Assembly (NCBI RefSeq): GCF_003858455.1
Contig: NZ_RQZF01000003.1
Location: 289,745 to 353,744, forward strand
DNA: 64,000 nucleotides
Direction: 5' to 3'
Origin: Schaalia canis
GTDB lineage: Bacteria > Actinomycetota > Actinomycetes > Actinomycetales > Actinomycetaceae
The position numbers were made by a program, and so were the translations under genes. Shown piece after piece: positions 17,517 to 28,076 of the stretch (its first letter is position 1; each line of letters opens with the position of its first letter). The notes below the pieces were generated by a model, which was not told where the DNA came from, ran no database searches, and worked only from the letters and a program-made list of their open reading frames with translations.

Positions 17517-18502
17517 TTCTCTGCCTCCTCGGTAGTGGTGGTGGGCTCTGCAGTCTCATCGGACGAGGCCACCGCTGCGGGTACCTCGGGCGAATGAGGC
17601 TGGTTGAGTCCGGTGGGAGCTTCGGGGCCAGGCATGCCCCATGCGCCGGAACGCTCAGCGGTACCGGCGGCACCGGGGCCGAAGGGAGACTGCGAAGCAT
17701 CCCCCATGCGGGCGAGCAGCAAGGACTGGGCGACCTCGGGTTCAATCATGCCGACGCTGCGCTCAAGGCCACGCACACGCAGCACGCGGGGCACGGACTC
17801 TTCAACGGGACCAAGAGTTTCACCCGAAAGAGCCGGGACGTCAACAGCAGTGCTGGTGGCGTACACGCCGGGCGACGGAAGCTGGCCGATGTGACGGCCC
17901 GTGGCCTTGTAGGCGCGCATCTTCGCTTCAGCGGTGGAGCGCTGGTCAACCTTGGGGCCAAGCTCATCGGTGTGGGTCAGCAGCATGGCGCCAATCGCAG
18001 CGGTGATCAGCAGCGCGGCTGCCAGTTGCATGGAGAACCAGTGCTGGGAGAAGAGCTCCACAGCCAAGGAGGTAATCGGCGCATCCGTGAAGGGATCAAC
18101 CTCGGGTGCGGGCGTGGCAACCACGGTGGCTTGGGCGATTGCGCTGGCCAGAATGATGACCACGCCGAGGCCAGCCAGGATTGACGAGATCACGCGGGCA
18201 CGGCCCTGACGGGTGTATTCATCGGAGGCGCCCAGGCCGATCATCATGATGACGAAGAGGAAGAGCATCATGATGGCGCCGGTGTAGACGATCACCTGCA
18301 CGGTCCCCAGGAAGGGTGCGCCCATGGTGACGTAGAGGACGGCCAGGCCCAGCATGACGCCCACCATGCTGATCGCTGCGTAGGCGGCCTTCTTGAACAG
18401 GAGGATGCCGAAGGCGCAGGCGATCATGAACACGGCGACGCAGGCAAAGAGCACTGCCTCTCCTGTGGAGGCCATCGCAGGCCAGTTTCCAAAGAGGTTC
18501 AC
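17513..18502 (-). CDS. nuoJ: NADH-quinone oxidoreductase subunit J, with long tail
   Basis: A membrane subunit of complex I: five hydrophobic helices in the first ~190 residues, including [27 protein letters not shown] split over helices 2-3. The remaining ~140 residues are hydrophilic, rich in Pro, Ala, Glu and Thr, and end TTTTEEAEK. Many NuoJ proteins are 160-280 residues, so at 329 this one has an unusually long soluble tail. GTG start at 18502 overlaps the nuoI stop. The tail's role is unknown, and it looks disordered. Confidence 0.93.
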   Translation of the reverse strand: MNLFGNWPAMASTGEAVLFACVAVFMIACAFGILLFKKAAYAAISMVGVMLGLAVLYVTMGAPFLGTVQVIVYTGAIMMLFLFVIMMIGLGASDEYTRQGRARVISSILAGLGVVIILASAIAQATVVATPAPEVDPFTDAPITSLAVELFSQHWFSMQLAAALLITAAIGAMLLTHTDELGPKVDQRSTAEAKMRAYKATGRHIGQLPSPGVYATSTAVDVPALSGETLGPVEESVPRVLRVRGLERSVGMIEPEVAQSLLLARMGDASQSPFGPGAAGTAERSGAWGMPGPEAPTGLNQPHSPEVPAAVASSDETAEPTTTTEEAEK

Positions 18503-19149
18503 TTCAGTGCCTCCTGCGGGTAGTCAACGACCTTCACGGTCGCAAGGCTTTCGTCCTCGGGACGATGTTCACGCACCCAGTCAACCTGAGCCTGGGTGGC
18601 GCCCACAACCGCACCGCGGTAGTAGTCGCCGTCAGATAGGCCCTCGACCATGGGGTGTGGCGGTTGGAGCATACCTTCAGAAAGAGGAACGAGGATGTCG
18701 TCCTTTTCGAAGATTTCAGATTCGCGATCAAACTTCGCGATCTCGAAGTCGTGCCCCATCGTCAATGCGCGCGTCGGGCAGGCCTCGATACAGAAGCCGC
18801 AGAAGATGCAGCGCAGGTAGTTGATCTGGTAGACCGCGCCGAAACGCTCGCCGGGGCTGAATTGAGCCTCGGGAGTGTTCGATGCAGCCTCAACGAAGAT
18901 CGCGTCAGCGGGGCACGCCCAGGCACACAGCTCACAGCCAATGCACTTTTCCAGGCCATCCGCGTAGCGGTTGAGCTGGTGGCGTCCGTGGAATCGGGGC
19001 TGTAGCACCGCCGGTTCGAAGGGGTAGGACTCGGTTGCTGTGGGCTGGAAGAACTGCGTGATCGTCACACCGTAGCCAGCCAGGGGGGCGAAGAATCGGG
19101 CAATCGGCCCCATGGGGTCGTGCTCGTAGAGCATTTCCTTATCGCTCAC
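18499..19149 (-). CDS. nuoI: NADH-quinone oxidoreductase subunit I
   Basis: A peripheral ferredoxin-like subunit carrying clusters N6a and N6b between NuoG and NuoB. Two CxxCxxCxxxCP motifs are present: Cys69/72/75/79 and Cys114/117/120/124. The 216-residue length includes a C-terminal extension past the second cluster. Starts at GTG 19149. It is separated from nuoH by two bases and overlaps nuoJ. Confidence 0.96.
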   Translation of the reverse strand: MSDKEMLYEHDPMGPIARFFAPLAGYGVTITQFFQPTATESYPFEPAVLQPRFHGRHQLNRYADGLEKCIGCELCAWACPADAIFVEAASNTPEAQFSPGERFGAVYQINYLRCIFCGFCIEACPTRALTMGHDFEIAKFDRESEIFEKDDILVPLSEGMLQPPHPMVEGLSDGDYYRGAVVGATQAQVDWVREHRPEDESLATVKVVDYPQEALK

Positions 19150-19151
19150 GA

Positions 19152-20453
19152 TCAGGCCTCCTCAATAACGATCGGTGCGCGGCCCGCACGAGGCGAGGGC
19201 GGCAGTGTCTGTCCGGGCAGGGGTGGTACCGGGTAGCCGTCAGCGAAGGCGTCGAAGGGCTTATCGGCGGGAGCCTCGTCCTCTTCTTCCTCGCCACCGT
19301 CGGTGAACCACACGACGATGAGGGCGATGACGAAGACACCGACAATGACGGCGGCGATGACCGGCAAGGAGACGTCAACCCAGTTGGTGACGCCACGCAA
19401 GATGGCCACCAGAACGATCCACACCAGTGAGATGGGGATGAGGCGTTTCCAGCCCAGGGCCATGAACTGGTCGTAGCGGAAACGCATGAGTGTAGCTCGG
19501 GTCCACACCATGAGGAACATGAAGAACCACATCTTGAGGAAGAACCACAGGATGCCCCACCAGCCGCCATCCATGATGCCGAAGTAGCTAAACGGCCACG
19601 GTGCGCGCCACCCGCCAAAGAAGAGGGTGGTAGCCACGGCAGAGACGTTGAGCATGTTGACGTACTCGGAAAGGAAGTACCAGGCGAACTTCATGGAGGA
19701 GTATTCGGTCATGTGGCCTGCCACGATTTCACCTTCAGCTTCGGGAAGGTCGAAGGGCAGACGGTTCACTTCACCGACTGCAGAAATGCAGTAGACGATG
19801 AAGGCCGGCATGAGGGCGAAGGCCCACCACACGTTCTCCTGGGAGGCAACGATCTGCGAGGTCGACATGGAGCCCGCCATGATGAACACGGACACCAGGG
19901 CCATACCCATTGACAGTTCGTAAGAAATCACCTGCGCAGAAGAACGGATAGCGCCATACAGAGGCAGGGTCGAACGAGACGACCAGCCACCCAGGACGAT
20001 GCCGTACAGGCCAAGGGAGGCCATTGCGAGGATGTAGAGAACAGCCACGGGCATGTCAGCCATTTGCAGCGGCGTGGAGTAGCCGAAGATATTGACATTC
20101 GGACCCAGCGGCATCACGGCGAAGATGCTGAATGCGCAGAAGGCAGCAATGACAGGAGCCAGCAGGTAAAGGAACTTATCCGAACGACGCGTCCACATGT
20201 CTTCCTTGAAGAGCAGCTTCACGGCGTCAGCAATGGCCTGAAGCAAGCCGAAGGGGCCTGCCACATTCGGGCCGGGACGCGACTGCATGCGGCCCAGGCC
20301 TCGACGTTCCACCCACAGGGCGATGAGCACGTTGAGGATGAGGAAAACAATGAGGAAGACAGCCTTAATCAGGGTCAGCCACCATGTTTCCTGCGAAAAG
20401 TCCGCAACTGCGCTCTGAACTGCCATGGGGAGTTCGAAGGGAAGAGCGTTCAT
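19152..20453 (-). CDS. nuoH: NADH-quinone oxidoreductase subunit H
   Basis: The quinone-pocket membrane subunit, 433 residues with eight helices. Family signatures are [40 protein letters not shown] and [19 protein letters not shown]. The open frame extends upstream into nuoG, but the ATG at 20453 forms an ATGA overlap with the nuoG stop and gives a normal start, so it is chosen. An Asp/Glu-rich tail of about 60 residues follows the last helix ([13 protein letters not shown]). Confidence 0.95.
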   Translation of the reverse strand: MNALPFELPMAVQSAVADFSQETWWLTLIKAVFLIVFLILNVLIALWVERRGLGRMQSRPGPNVAGPFGLLQAIADAVKLLFKEDMWTRRSDKFLYLLAPVIAAFCAFSIFAVMPLGPNVNIFGYSTPLQMADMPVAVLYILAMASLGLYGIVLGGWSSRSTLPLYGAIRSSAQVISYELSMGMALVSVFIMAGSMSTSQIVASQENVWWAFALMPAFIVYCISAVGEVNRLPFDLPEAEGEIVAGHMTEYSSMKFAWYFLSEYVNMLNVSAVATTLFFGGWRAPWPFSYFGIMDGGWWGILWFFLKMWFFMFLMVWTRATLMRFRYDQFMALGWKRLIPISLVWIVLVAILRGVTNWVDVSLPVIAAVIVGVFVIALIVVWFTDGGEEEEDEAPADKPFDAFADGYPVPPLPGQTLPPSPRAGRAPIVIEEA

Positions 20454-23032
20454 CGGGCCACCTCCGCTGTAGCGGTGAGGGTCACAATGGAGCCAGCAGC
20501 TCCCAGTGACGTGTGGACGAAGGAATCCTGCGAACATTCGGGGACCCACACGACGCCGTCAGGCAGGTCAGCCACTTCAACAGGAAGGGTGATAGCACCG
20601 CGTTCACTGGTGACAGTAACGCGGGCATCTTCTGCCACGCCCAGGCCCTGCAAGGTTGCAGGCGACACGAAGGCCACCGAACGGCGGGCGGTACCAGCAA
20701 GCTGAGGGGCGCCGGCCTGCAAACGACCAGCGTCCAGCATCGGCTTGTGCGTGGTCAGTAGTGCCTGACCGGGAGCGACAGCGGTCGGAGCGGGGGCTTC
20801 AACAGCAAGAGGCTCCACGCGGGCACCCGTCCAGGACATGAGGGGGTTGACCTCGTCGTAGACGTCCGTCAGTGTCTCCAGGCCAAGATCCACACCAAAC
20901 TCACGCGCCAGGCGCACGAGGACGTCGCGGTCGCTCAGGGAGCGGGCGGCGATAGCCTGACCGAAGGGACGCAGGCGGCCTTCCCAGTTAATGAAGGTGC
21001 CGTGCTTCTCAACAACCGGAGCGACGGGGAGCACCACGTCGGCCAGTTGAGTGGCCGGAGATTCGCACACCTCAAGGGAAACAACGAAGTCGGCGGCCGT
21101 GAGAGCTCCTTCAAGGCTCAACGCAGGATCGTTGAAGCAGAAGTCACGGTCATCAACACCGCCAACAACAACGGCTGTGATCTCACCCTGGGTGGTGCGG
21201 TTGACGATCCCAGCAGCGCAAGAACCACGCTGCTCAGGCAGGTTCGCCCACCCCAGCGAAGCGCGGGCGGCCTCGTCCTCCACGGGACGGCCAAAGGGCA
21301 GCAGACCCGGCAGCAGGCCAGCCTCAACAGCAGCGCGGTCGCCAGCGCGGCGAGGCACCCACTGCAGGCGAGCGCCCAGACGGTCAGCGCACTCAGCGAC
21401 GGCAGTCAGCAGGCCAGCCGACCGTGCGGCGCGCTCACCAACGAGGATAATGCCGCCACGCAAAGCCTCAGCAAGTTCAGCGTTGATGCCACCTTCAGCG
21501 ATAGAGGCGAGCACCTCGACCTCGGTGCCTGGGGCTGCATGGAGCACCTGAGCGCCGAGCTTGCGTGAGCCAGCGGTGGTGAAGGGGGCGACGGTTGCAA
21601 CCTTCACACTGCCGGCGAGCACGCCCTTACGCAGACGCAGGAAGAGGGAACCGGCCTCGTCCTCGGGCTCAAGAGCAACGAGGAGGACCTGCCCACCCTT
21701 TTCCACATCCGTGTAGGTCACGCCCAGGCCCGAACCAGCCACGCGGTTGGACAGGAAGGCGCGTTCCTCACCGGAGAGGGTGCGGGAGCGGAAGTCAATA
21801 TCGTCCGAACTCAATACAGTACGCGCGAACTTCGACCACGCGTAGGCGTCCTCGAAAGTCAGGCGGCCACCGGGCAGGAAGCCCACGCGGCCCTTGGCGC
21901 GAGCAGCCTTCAGGCCCTCAGCAGCCCGGTGCAGAGCGTCCGACCATGAGGTGGGAACCAGCTCGCCGTTCTCACGAACCAGAGGCTGGGTCAGGCGGCC
22001 CACATTGTGCCATTCGAAGGCGAAGCGATCCTTGTCGGTGATCCACTCTTCGTTGACCTGCGGGTCATTGCCTGCCATACGACGGACAACCTCGCCACGG
22101 CGCACGTCCACGCGAATCGCAGCGCCCGAAGCGTCATGCTCGGTCACCGACGCGGTGGAGACCAAGTCGAAGGGGCGAGCGCGGAAACGGTAGGAGGCGG
22201 CGGTGAGGGCACCCACGGGGCAGATCTGGATGATATTGCCCGAGAAGTAGGAAGCGAAGGTGCGGCCCGTCTGATCGCGGTCCGACTCGCGCATGTCACC
22301 GGAGTTGGCTGAACCAATAATGCCCGCCTGACCGTAGGGGCCCGAAATGTCAGCCGGGGCAGCGCCGTGAGCACCATCCTGGTGGAAGTCGAGCACCTGA
22401 GTGTCAAAGGAGCCAATCTGCTCAGCCATGAAGTAGTGGTGGTCGGTCGGAGCCGAACCGCCGCCACGACCCTGCAGATCAATGAAGGCGTCGCCTGCGA
22501 TTTCCTTGCCGAAACGCACGCAACGCTGGCAGAGGATGCAGCGGTCGCGGTCCAGCAGAATGTGGCTAGTCAGGCGCAAGGGCTTGGGGTAGGCGCGCTT
22601 AGCGTCAGCGAAACGCGAGGTTGCGCGCCCGTCGGTCATTGCCTGGTTCTGCAGGGGACACTCGCCACCCTTATCGCAGATGGGGCAATCGAGGGGGTGG
22701 TTAATGAGCAGGAACTCCATGACGCCACGCTGAGCGACGGCGGCAACCTCAGAGGTTTCCTGGGTCTTAATCACCATACCGGGGGTGACGGTCTGCGCAC
22801 ACGAGGGCTGGGGCTTAGGCATGAAGCGCACCTCGCCGGTGTTGCGGTCGGGCATGCCGACCTCAACGAGGCACTGGCGGCAGGCAGCCACGGGTGCCAG
22901 CAGCGGGTGGTCACAGAAACGCGGGATGCGAATGCCAGCCTCTTCGGCGGCGCGAATGACGAGCGTGCCAGCGGGGACGCTTAGCTGCACGTCATCAATG
23001 GTGACGTCCACCATGGTGGTGGGCTCAGTCAT
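20450..23032 (-). CDS. nuoG: NADH-quinone oxidoreductase subunit G
   Basis: The large Fe-S subunit of the NADH arm, 860 residues. Cys40, 51, 54 and 78 bind the [2Fe-2S] cluster N1b. CPICDKGGECPLQNQ gives the next cysteine set, and CILCQRCVRFGKEI with ICPVGAL supplies the N4/N5-type cluster ligands. The rest is a molybdopterin-oxidoreductase-like domain that normally lacks the cofactor. Overlaps nuoF by 4 bases and nuoH by 4. Confidence 0.96.
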   Translation of the reverse strand: MTEPTTMVDVTIDDVQLSVPAGTLVIRAAEEAGIRIPRFCDHPLLAPVAACRQCLVEVGMPDRNTGEVRFMPKPQPSCAQTVTPGMVIKTQETSEVAAVAQRGVMEFLLINHPLDCPICDKGGECPLQNQAMTDGRATSRFADAKRAYPKPLRLTSHILLDRDRCILCQRCVRFGKEIAGDAFIDLQGRGGGSAPTDHHYFMAEQIGSFDTQVLDFHQDGAHGAAPADISGPYGQAGIIGSANSGDMRESDRDQTGRTFASYFSGNIIQICPVGALTAASYRFRARPFDLVSTASVTEHDASGAAIRVDVRRGEVVRRMAGNDPQVNEEWITDKDRFAFEWHNVGRLTQPLVRENGELVPTSWSDALHRAAEGLKAARAKGRVGFLPGGRLTFEDAYAWSKFARTVLSSDDIDFRSRTLSGEERAFLSNRVAGSGLGVTYTDVEKGGQVLLVALEPEDEAGSLFLRLRKGVLAGSVKVATVAPFTTAGSRKLGAQVLHAAPGTEVEVLASIAEGGINAELAEALRGGIILVGERAARSAGLLTAVAECADRLGARLQWVPRRAGDRAAVEAGLLPGLLPFGRPVEDEAARASLGWANLPEQRGSCAAGIVNRTTQGEITAVVVGGVDDRDFCFNDPALSLEGALTAADFVVSLEVCESPATQLADVVLPVAPVVEKHGTFINWEGRLRPFGQAIAARSLSDRDVLVRLAREFGVDLGLETLTDVYDEVNPLMSWTGARVEPLAVEAPAPTAVAPGQALLTTHKPMLDAGRLQAGAPQLAGTARRSVAFVSPATLQGLGVAEDARVTVTSERGAITLPVEVADLPDGVVWVPECSQDSFVHTSLGAAGSIVTLTATAEVAR

Positions 23033-24330
23033 CGTGCTCCTCCTCGTGCGAAAACAGCGGAGCGCTCGTACGGGAAGAGTTCCCGAGCGGGCGTGGTCAG
23101 TCCGGCCTCGAATTCCTCACGGAACTTCTTAATGCCGCTCATCACCGGCGTTGCTGCCGCATCGCCGAGTGCGCAGAAGCTGCGGCCGAAGATATTGTGT
23201 GCAATCTCGTCAAGCAGGTCGACATCGCCGGGCAGGCCCTTACCGGCCTCCAGACGAAGCATGATCTGCTTGAGCCAGTAGGTACCTTCACGACACGGCG
23301 TGCACTTACCGCAGGATTCGTGCTGGTAGAACTCGATCCAGCGGGTAATGACGCGCACCACCGATGTCGTCTCATCAAAGACCTGCAGGGCGCGGGTTGC
23401 CAGCATGGAACCAGCGGCACCGACGGCCTCGTAGTCCAGGGGCACGTCGAGGTCTTCTTCGGTGAGCAGTGGCGTGGAGGAGCCACCCGGAGTCCAGAAC
23501 TTCAGGGTGTGTCCCTCGCGGATACCCCCGGCCATCTCGATGAGTTCACGCATGGTGATGCCAAAGGGGGCCTCGAACTGGCCGGGGTTCGTCACATGGC
23601 CAGAGACGGAGAAGATACCGTGGCCGCGGGACTTTTCCGTCCCCATAGCCGTGTACCACTCCACAGAGTTGGCGAAAATACCGGGAACCTGCGCCACTGA
23701 CTCGACGTTGTTAATGACGGTCGGGCGAGCGTACAGGCCTGCCACTGCGGGGAAGGGAGGCTTGAGGCGGGGGTGACCACGGTAGCCTTCCAGGGAGTCC
23801 AGCAGTGCGGTTTCCTCACCACAGATGTAGGCGCCAGCACCAGCGTGTGCGGTGATTTTCAGATCGCCAAGCAGCCCTGCTGCAGTGGCTTCCTCAATGG
23901 CGTTCATGAGGCGACGGTAGACGTGGACAACCTCGCCACGCAGGTAGACGAAGGCGTGGGTGCAGTTAATCGCGCGCGAGGTGATCGCCATGCCCTCCAC
24001 GAGGATGTGGGGGTTGGCCATGATGGTGGGGATGTCCTTGCAGGTGCCCGGCTCGGACTCGTCAGCGTTGACCACGAGGTAACGCGGCATGCCGTCGTCA
24101 GGGGGAAGGAAGGACCACTTCAGGCCGGTGGGGAAGCCAGCGCCACCTCGACCGCGCAGACCCGAAGCCTTCACGGCCTCAACAATGTCGGCGGGTTCCA
24201 TGGTGTTGGCCTTCTTCAGGCCTTCGTATCCACCGCGTGCCAGGTAGGACTCCAGGGTCCAGGAGCGGTCCTCGCCCCAGCCCTTGGAGAGGATGGGAGT
24301 GAGGGTGGAAGGTGCAGAGTAGGTGGTCAT
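23029..24330 (-). CDS. nuoF: NADH-quinone oxidoreductase subunit F
   Basis: The NADH-binding flavoprotein of complex I, 433 residues. GLRGRGGAGFPTGLKW is the NADH/FMN glycine-rich loop and ICGEETALLDSLEG a second FMN contact. The N3 [4Fe-4S] ligands are in ESCGKCTPCREGT plus the later cysteine in FCALGDAAATPV. Its start shares one base with the nuoE stop (TGATG). NuoE and NuoF together oxidise NADH. Confidence 0.97.
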   Translation of the reverse strand: MTTYSAPSTLTPILSKGWGEDRSWTLESYLARGGYEGLKKANTMEPADIVEAVKASGLRGRGGAGFPTGLKWSFLPPDDGMPRYLVVNADESEPGTCKDIPTIMANPHILVEGMAITSRAINCTHAFVYLRGEVVHVYRRLMNAIEEATAAGLLGDLKITAHAGAGAYICGEETALLDSLEGYRGHPRLKPPFPAVAGLYARPTVINNVESVAQVPGIFANSVEWYTAMGTEKSRGHGIFSVSGHVTNPGQFEAPFGITMRELIEMAGGIREGHTLKFWTPGGSSTPLLTEEDLDVPLDYEAVGAAGSMLATRALQVFDETTSVVRVITRWIEFYQHESCGKCTPCREGTYWLKQIMLRLEAGKGLPGDVDLLDEIAHNIFGRSFCALGDAAATPVMSGIKKFREEFEAGLTTPARELFPYERSAVFARGGAR

Positions 24331-25049
24331 CAGGCCTGTCCTTCCGTGCTCTCGGAGTTCTCAGAGGCAGTGTCGGCTGCGCCTTCAATGGCGACCGGTG
24401 CAGTCCAGCCGTTCTCAGCCGCGATACGCACGCCCAGCAGCGAGGCCTCACCGGCGGAGGGGCCCTCGTGGACGCGTCCGTCAGGGAAGCCCGCCAGAAC
24501 GTGCTCGATTTCCTTGAAGGTTGCCACCGTGTTGGGACCGCGAGTGGGACGCACAGGGCGGCCAGCCTCAAGATCATCAACGAGGGCGATCGCCGACTCA
24601 GGGGTCTGGTTATCGAAGAACTCCCAGTTCACCATGACCACGGGGGCGTAATCACAGGCCGCGTTACATTCAAGGCGCTCAAGGGTGATTTTCCCAGACT
24701 CGCTGGTCTCATCAGAACCCACGCCAACGTGTTCAGAGACGGCTTCCCAAATTTCGTCGCCGCCCATAACGGCACACAGGGAGTTCGTGCACACGCCCAC
24801 CAGGTAGTCGCCGTTGGGGTGACGCTTGTACTGGGTGTAGAAGGTGGCCACAGCGGACACCTCGGGGCGGGTCAGGCCCAGGACATCAGCGCACAGGGCG
24901 ATGCCGTCGGCTGAGACGTAGCCGTCCTCGGACTGGACGAGGTGGAGCATGGGCAGCAGTGCGCTGCGCTCGTGCCCCGTGGGGTAGCGCCCAATGATCT
25001 GGGCGGCTTCGGCGCGAAGGCGCGCCTCGACTTCTTGCGTGTAGCTCAT
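24330..25049 (-). CDS. nuoE: NADH-quinone oxidoreductase subunit E
   Basis: A thioredoxin-like [2Fe-2S] (N1a) subunit. Ligands are Cys87 and Cys92 (VCTNSLCAV) and Cys128 and Cys132 (LECNAACDY). At 239 residues it is longer than the usual ~160-180 because of an Ala/Glu-rich C-terminal tail of about 60 residues. Starts at 25049, overlapping the nuoD stop by 4 bases. Confidence 0.95.
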   Translation of the reverse strand: MSYTQEVEARLRAEAAQIIGRYPTGHERSALLPMLHLVQSEDGYVSADGIALCADVLGLTRPEVSAVATFYTQYKRHPNGDYLVGVCTNSLCAVMGGDEIWEAVSEHVGVGSDETSESGKITLERLECNAACDYAPVVMVNWEFFDNQTPESAIALVDDLEAGRPVRPTRGPNTVATFKEIEHVLAGFPDGRVHEGPSAGEASLLGVRIAAENGWTAPVAIEGAADTASENSESTEGQA

Positions 25050-26410
25050 CGGTCGACGCCTCCCAGCACCGGGTCGATGGCGGCCAGAGAGACAACGACG
25101 TCGGCCAGCTGGCCGCCCTCGGTCATCATGGCCAGGGACTGAAGGTTCGCGAAGGAAGGATCGCGGAAGTGAGCGCGGTAGGGGCGGGTTCCACCGTCAG
25201 AGACAAGGTGGACGCCCATAATGCCCTTGGAGTGCTCAACGGTCTGGTAGACCTGGCCCGCAGGAACGCGGAAGCCCTCGGTGACCAGCTTGAAGTGGTG
25301 GATGAGGGATTCCATGGAGCGGCCCATGATCTCAGCAATGTGCTCCAGGGAGTTGCCCTGGCCGTCGTTGCCGACAGACAGGCGTGCAGGCCAAGCAATC
25401 TGGGCGTCGCCCACCATCGTCGGTGCGCCCTCGCAGGCCTCCAGGCGGTCAAGGACCTGGTGGAGGATGCGCAGGGACTGGTAGCACTCGTCGAAACGCA
25501 CGCGGGTACGGGCGAAAGCGTCCGACGCGTCGTGGGTGCACACGTCGAATTCGTAGGTTTCGTATCCGCAGTAGGGCTGCATCTTACGCAGGTCCAAGGG
25601 CAGACCGGCAGCGCGGGCGATGGGGCCGGTGGCGCCCAGGGCCATGACGGCCGATAGGGGCATGTAGCCGACTTTGCCGAAACGCTGATGGAAGATGGGG
25701 TTGGCCTGCGTGAGATCCTCAAGCTTCCCCACAGCCTTGCGCACCAGGGGCAGCTTTTCGCGCACGTACTCAACGGTGCCTGCGGGCATGTCCTGTGCGA
25801 CACCGCCGGGGCGGATGTAGGCGTGGTTCATACGCAGGCCGGTAATGCGTTCGAAGATACGCAGGATTTCCTCGCGGCCCTGCAGGCCAATACCGAACAT
25901 GGTGGTCGCACCGAGTTCGTTACCGCCGGTGCCGATAGCCACCAGGTGGGAGGAAATGCGGTTGAGTTCCATGAGCATCACGCGAATGAGCGTGGCGCGT
26001 TCGGGCACGTCGTCGGTGATGCCCAGCAGTCGCTCAACACCCAGGCAGTAGGCCACTTCCTGGAAGAAGGGTGCCACGTAGTCCATGCGGGTGCAGAAAG
26101 TGACGCCCTGGGTCCAGGTGCGGTACTCCATGTTCTTTTCGATGCCGGTGTGCAGATAGCCGGTGTCGACACGGGTTTCGCGCACCTTTTCACCATCAAG
26201 TTCGAGGATGAGGCGAAGCACGCCGTGAGTGGAGGGGTGCACGGGGCCCATATTGAGCACGATACGTTCGCTGGAGATCTTTTCGATTTCAGCGAGGACG
26301 TCTTCCCAGTCACCGCCCTGGGCGAGGACCTCGGGAATCTCGTCAACGTCAATGCCCAGGGACGACTGAGGCGCGTGGATGCGCGTGTTGAAAGTCTGTG
26401 CGTCGCTCAT
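25046..26410 (-). CDS. nuoD: NADH-quinone oxidoreductase subunit D
   Basis: The 49-kDa subunit that lines the quinone pocket, 454 residues. It contains [22 protein letters not shown] and the C-terminal DPVLGGVDR, the residues that close the family's fold. It is separate from nuoC here, not fused as in enterobacteria. It shares one base with the nuoC stop (TGATG at 26408-26412). Confidence 0.97.
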   Translation of the reverse strand: MSDAQTFNTRIHAPQSSLGIDVDEIPEVLAQGGDWEDVLAEIEKISSERIVLNMGPVHPSTHGVLRLILELDGEKVRETRVDTGYLHTGIEKNMEYRTWTQGVTFCTRMDYVAPFFQEVAYCLGVERLLGITDDVPERATLIRVMLMELNRISSHLVAIGTGGNELGATTMFGIGLQGREEILRIFERITGLRMNHAYIRPGGVAQDMPAGTVEYVREKLPLVRKAVGKLEDLTQANPIFHQRFGKVGYMPLSAVMALGATGPIARAAGLPLDLRKMQPYCGYETYEFDVCTHDASDAFARTRVRFDECYQSLRILHQVLDRLEACEGAPTMVGDAQIAWPARLSVGNDGQGNSLEHIAEIMGRSMESLIHHFKLVTEGFRVPAGQVYQTVEHSKGIMGVHLVSDGGTRPYRAHFRDPSFANLQSLAMMTEGGQLADVVVSLAAIDPVLGGVDR

Positions 26411-27144
26411 CAGTTGTACGACCTCCGCGAGTCGGCGGGCGGAACTGTGGCGCCCTTGTATTCAACGGGGATACCACCCAGGGGGTAGTCCTTACGCTGC
26501 GGGTGACCGGTCCAGTCATCAGGCATGGCGGTGCGGGTCAACGCCGGGTGTCCATCAAAGACAATGCCGATGAGGTCCCAGGTTTCACGCTCCTGCCAGT
26601 CATTGGCCGGGTAGATATCCACCACCGAGGGAATGTGGGGGTCTGCATCGGGGCAGGTCACTTCCAGTCGCAGCATGCGGTTGTGGGTGACGGACATCAG
26701 GGGGTAGATGGCGTGGAGTTCACGGCCAAGGTCTGCCGGGTAGTGGGCACCGTTGGTGCCCAGGCACAGCTCAAAGCGAAGATCCTGGTCGTCACGCAGG
26801 TACTGGCAGACGCGGCGGATGTGTTCGCGAGCGATGAAGATGGTGAGCTGATCGCGGTCGATGGTCACCTTTTCGATGACCTCAGCGACGGCCAAACCGT
26901 CCTCGGTAATCAATTCTTCGAGGATGTCCACCACGGTGTCATACCAGCCGCCGTAGGGGCGGGCACTTTCGCCGGGGAGGGCAAAGGTTTCAACCATGCC
27001 GCCAAAGCCGGTGGTGTCGCCGGCATCCTTGACACCGAAGGAGCCTTGACGGCGGGCGATGGTTTCGGGATGGGCGAATCCGCGGGTGGCCTCGCCGGTG
27101 GCGGGCAGGTCGACGGAAGCGACCTCGGGCAGGTTGTCGCTCAT
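26410..27144 (-). CDS. nuoC: NADH-quinone oxidoreductase subunit C
   Basis: The 30-kDa subunit that packs against NuoD. The signature [22 protein letters not shown] lies in its C-terminal half, followed by [20 protein letters not shown]. Length is 244 residues, with an N-terminal extension before the conserved fold typical of actinobacteria. Overlaps nuoB by 4 bases. Confidence 0.96.
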   Translation of the reverse strand: MSDNLPEVASVDLPATGEATRGFAHPETIARRQGSFGVKDAGDTTGFGGMVETFALPGESARPYGGWYDTVVDILEELITEDGLAVAEVIEKVTIDRDQLTIFIAREHIRRVCQYLRDDQDLRFELCLGTNGAHYPADLGRELHAIYPLMSVTHNRMLRLEVTCPDADPHIPSVVDIYPANDWQERETWDLIGIVFDGHPALTRTAMPDDWTGHPQRKDYPLGGIPVEYKGATVPPADSRRSYN

Positions 27145-27695
27145 GCCAGCAGTCCCTTCATCTGGTGGGTGGGGGTGGCGGCCAGCGCGGCCTGTTCGGC
27201 CTTGCGCGCGATCTCGCGGCGGTGCACGCCCAGGGGCTCGTTGGCGATTTGTTCACGCAGGGTCAAAACCGCGTGAATGAGGGCCTCGGGGCGGGGCGGG
27301 CAGCCGGGCAGGTACACGTCGACGGGCACGATGTGGTCGACGCCCTGGACGATCGCGTAGTTGTTGAACATGCCGCCCGAGGATGCGCAGGCACCCATGG
27401 AGATAACCCACTTGGGTTCGGGCATGGAGTCGTAGACGCGACGCACGATGGGGGCCATCTTGTGCGAGAGTCGGCCCGACACGATCATCAGGTCCGCGTG
27501 GCGAGGCGAGGCGCGGAAAACTTCCAGGCCAAAGCGTGCCATGTCGAAACGAGGGGATGCGGTGGCCATCATTTCGATGGCACAGCATGCCAGACCCATG
27601 GTGACGGGCCACTGGCTGTGCTTTCGAGCCAGGCCCAGCATCTTTTCGATGCTGGTGAGGGCAACGCCCGCTGGCAGGTGTTCTTCAAGTCCCAT
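27141..27695 (-). CDS. nuoB: NADH-quinone oxidoreductase subunit B
   Basis: Holds the terminal [4Fe-4S] cluster N2, which hands electrons to quinone. The tandem cysteines Cys37-Cys38 ([10 protein letters not shown]), Cys103 (GACASSGG) and Cys132 ([12 protein letters not shown]) are all present. The 184-residue length is normal. A 21-base gap separates it from nuoA. Confidence 0.97.
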   Translation of the reverse strand: MGLEEHLPAGVALTSIEKMLGLARKHSQWPVTMGLACCAIEMMATASPRFDMARFGLEVFRASPRHADLMIVSGRLSHKMAPIVRRVYDSMPEPKWVISMGACASSGGMFNNYAIVQGVDHIVPVDVYLPGCPPRPEALIHAVLTLREQIANEPLGVHRREIARKAEQAALAATPTHQMKGLLA

Positions 27696-27716
27696 TATTT
27701 TTCCTCAGTCCTGTCC

Positions 27717-28076
27717 TCAGTAGTCCAGACCGCCGCGGCGCCACTCGTAGATGTAGGGCACCGTGATCAGGGCAATGAAGGTGAGCATCGCGCCCAAGCC
27801 GAATAGGCCGAGCATGTTGAAGCTCACCGCCCACGGGTACATGAAGACCACTTCGATGTCGAAGATGATGAAGGTCATGGCAACGAGGTAGTAGCGCACG
27901 GGGAAGCGGCCCTCGTCGGCGTACTGGCCAGAAGGATCAACGCCACATTCGTAGTTGTCGGCCTTGATTTTGCTCTTCTTGGTCGGACCCAGGATCGCCG
28001 AAGCGCCCAGGCCACCGAGTGCCAGGACCAGGGCGGCCGCAAACATAATGAGAAGCGGCCAGTAGGGATTCGTCAT
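27717..28076 (-). CDS. nuoA: NADH-quinone oxidoreductase subunit A
   Basis: First gene of the nuo operon, a 119-residue three-helix membrane subunit. KIKADNYECGVDPSG is the conserved quinone-gate loop with its cysteine, and VFMYPWAVSF follows in helix 2. Starts at ATG 28076, 4 nt after GGGAGG, a strong ribosome site. Confidence 0.96.
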   Translation of the reverse strand: MTNPYWPLLIMFAAALVLALGGLGASAILGPTKKSKIKADNYECGVDPSGQYADEGRFPVRYYLVAMTFIIFDIEVVFMYPWAVSFNMLGLFGLGAMLTFIALITVPYIYEWRRGGLDY

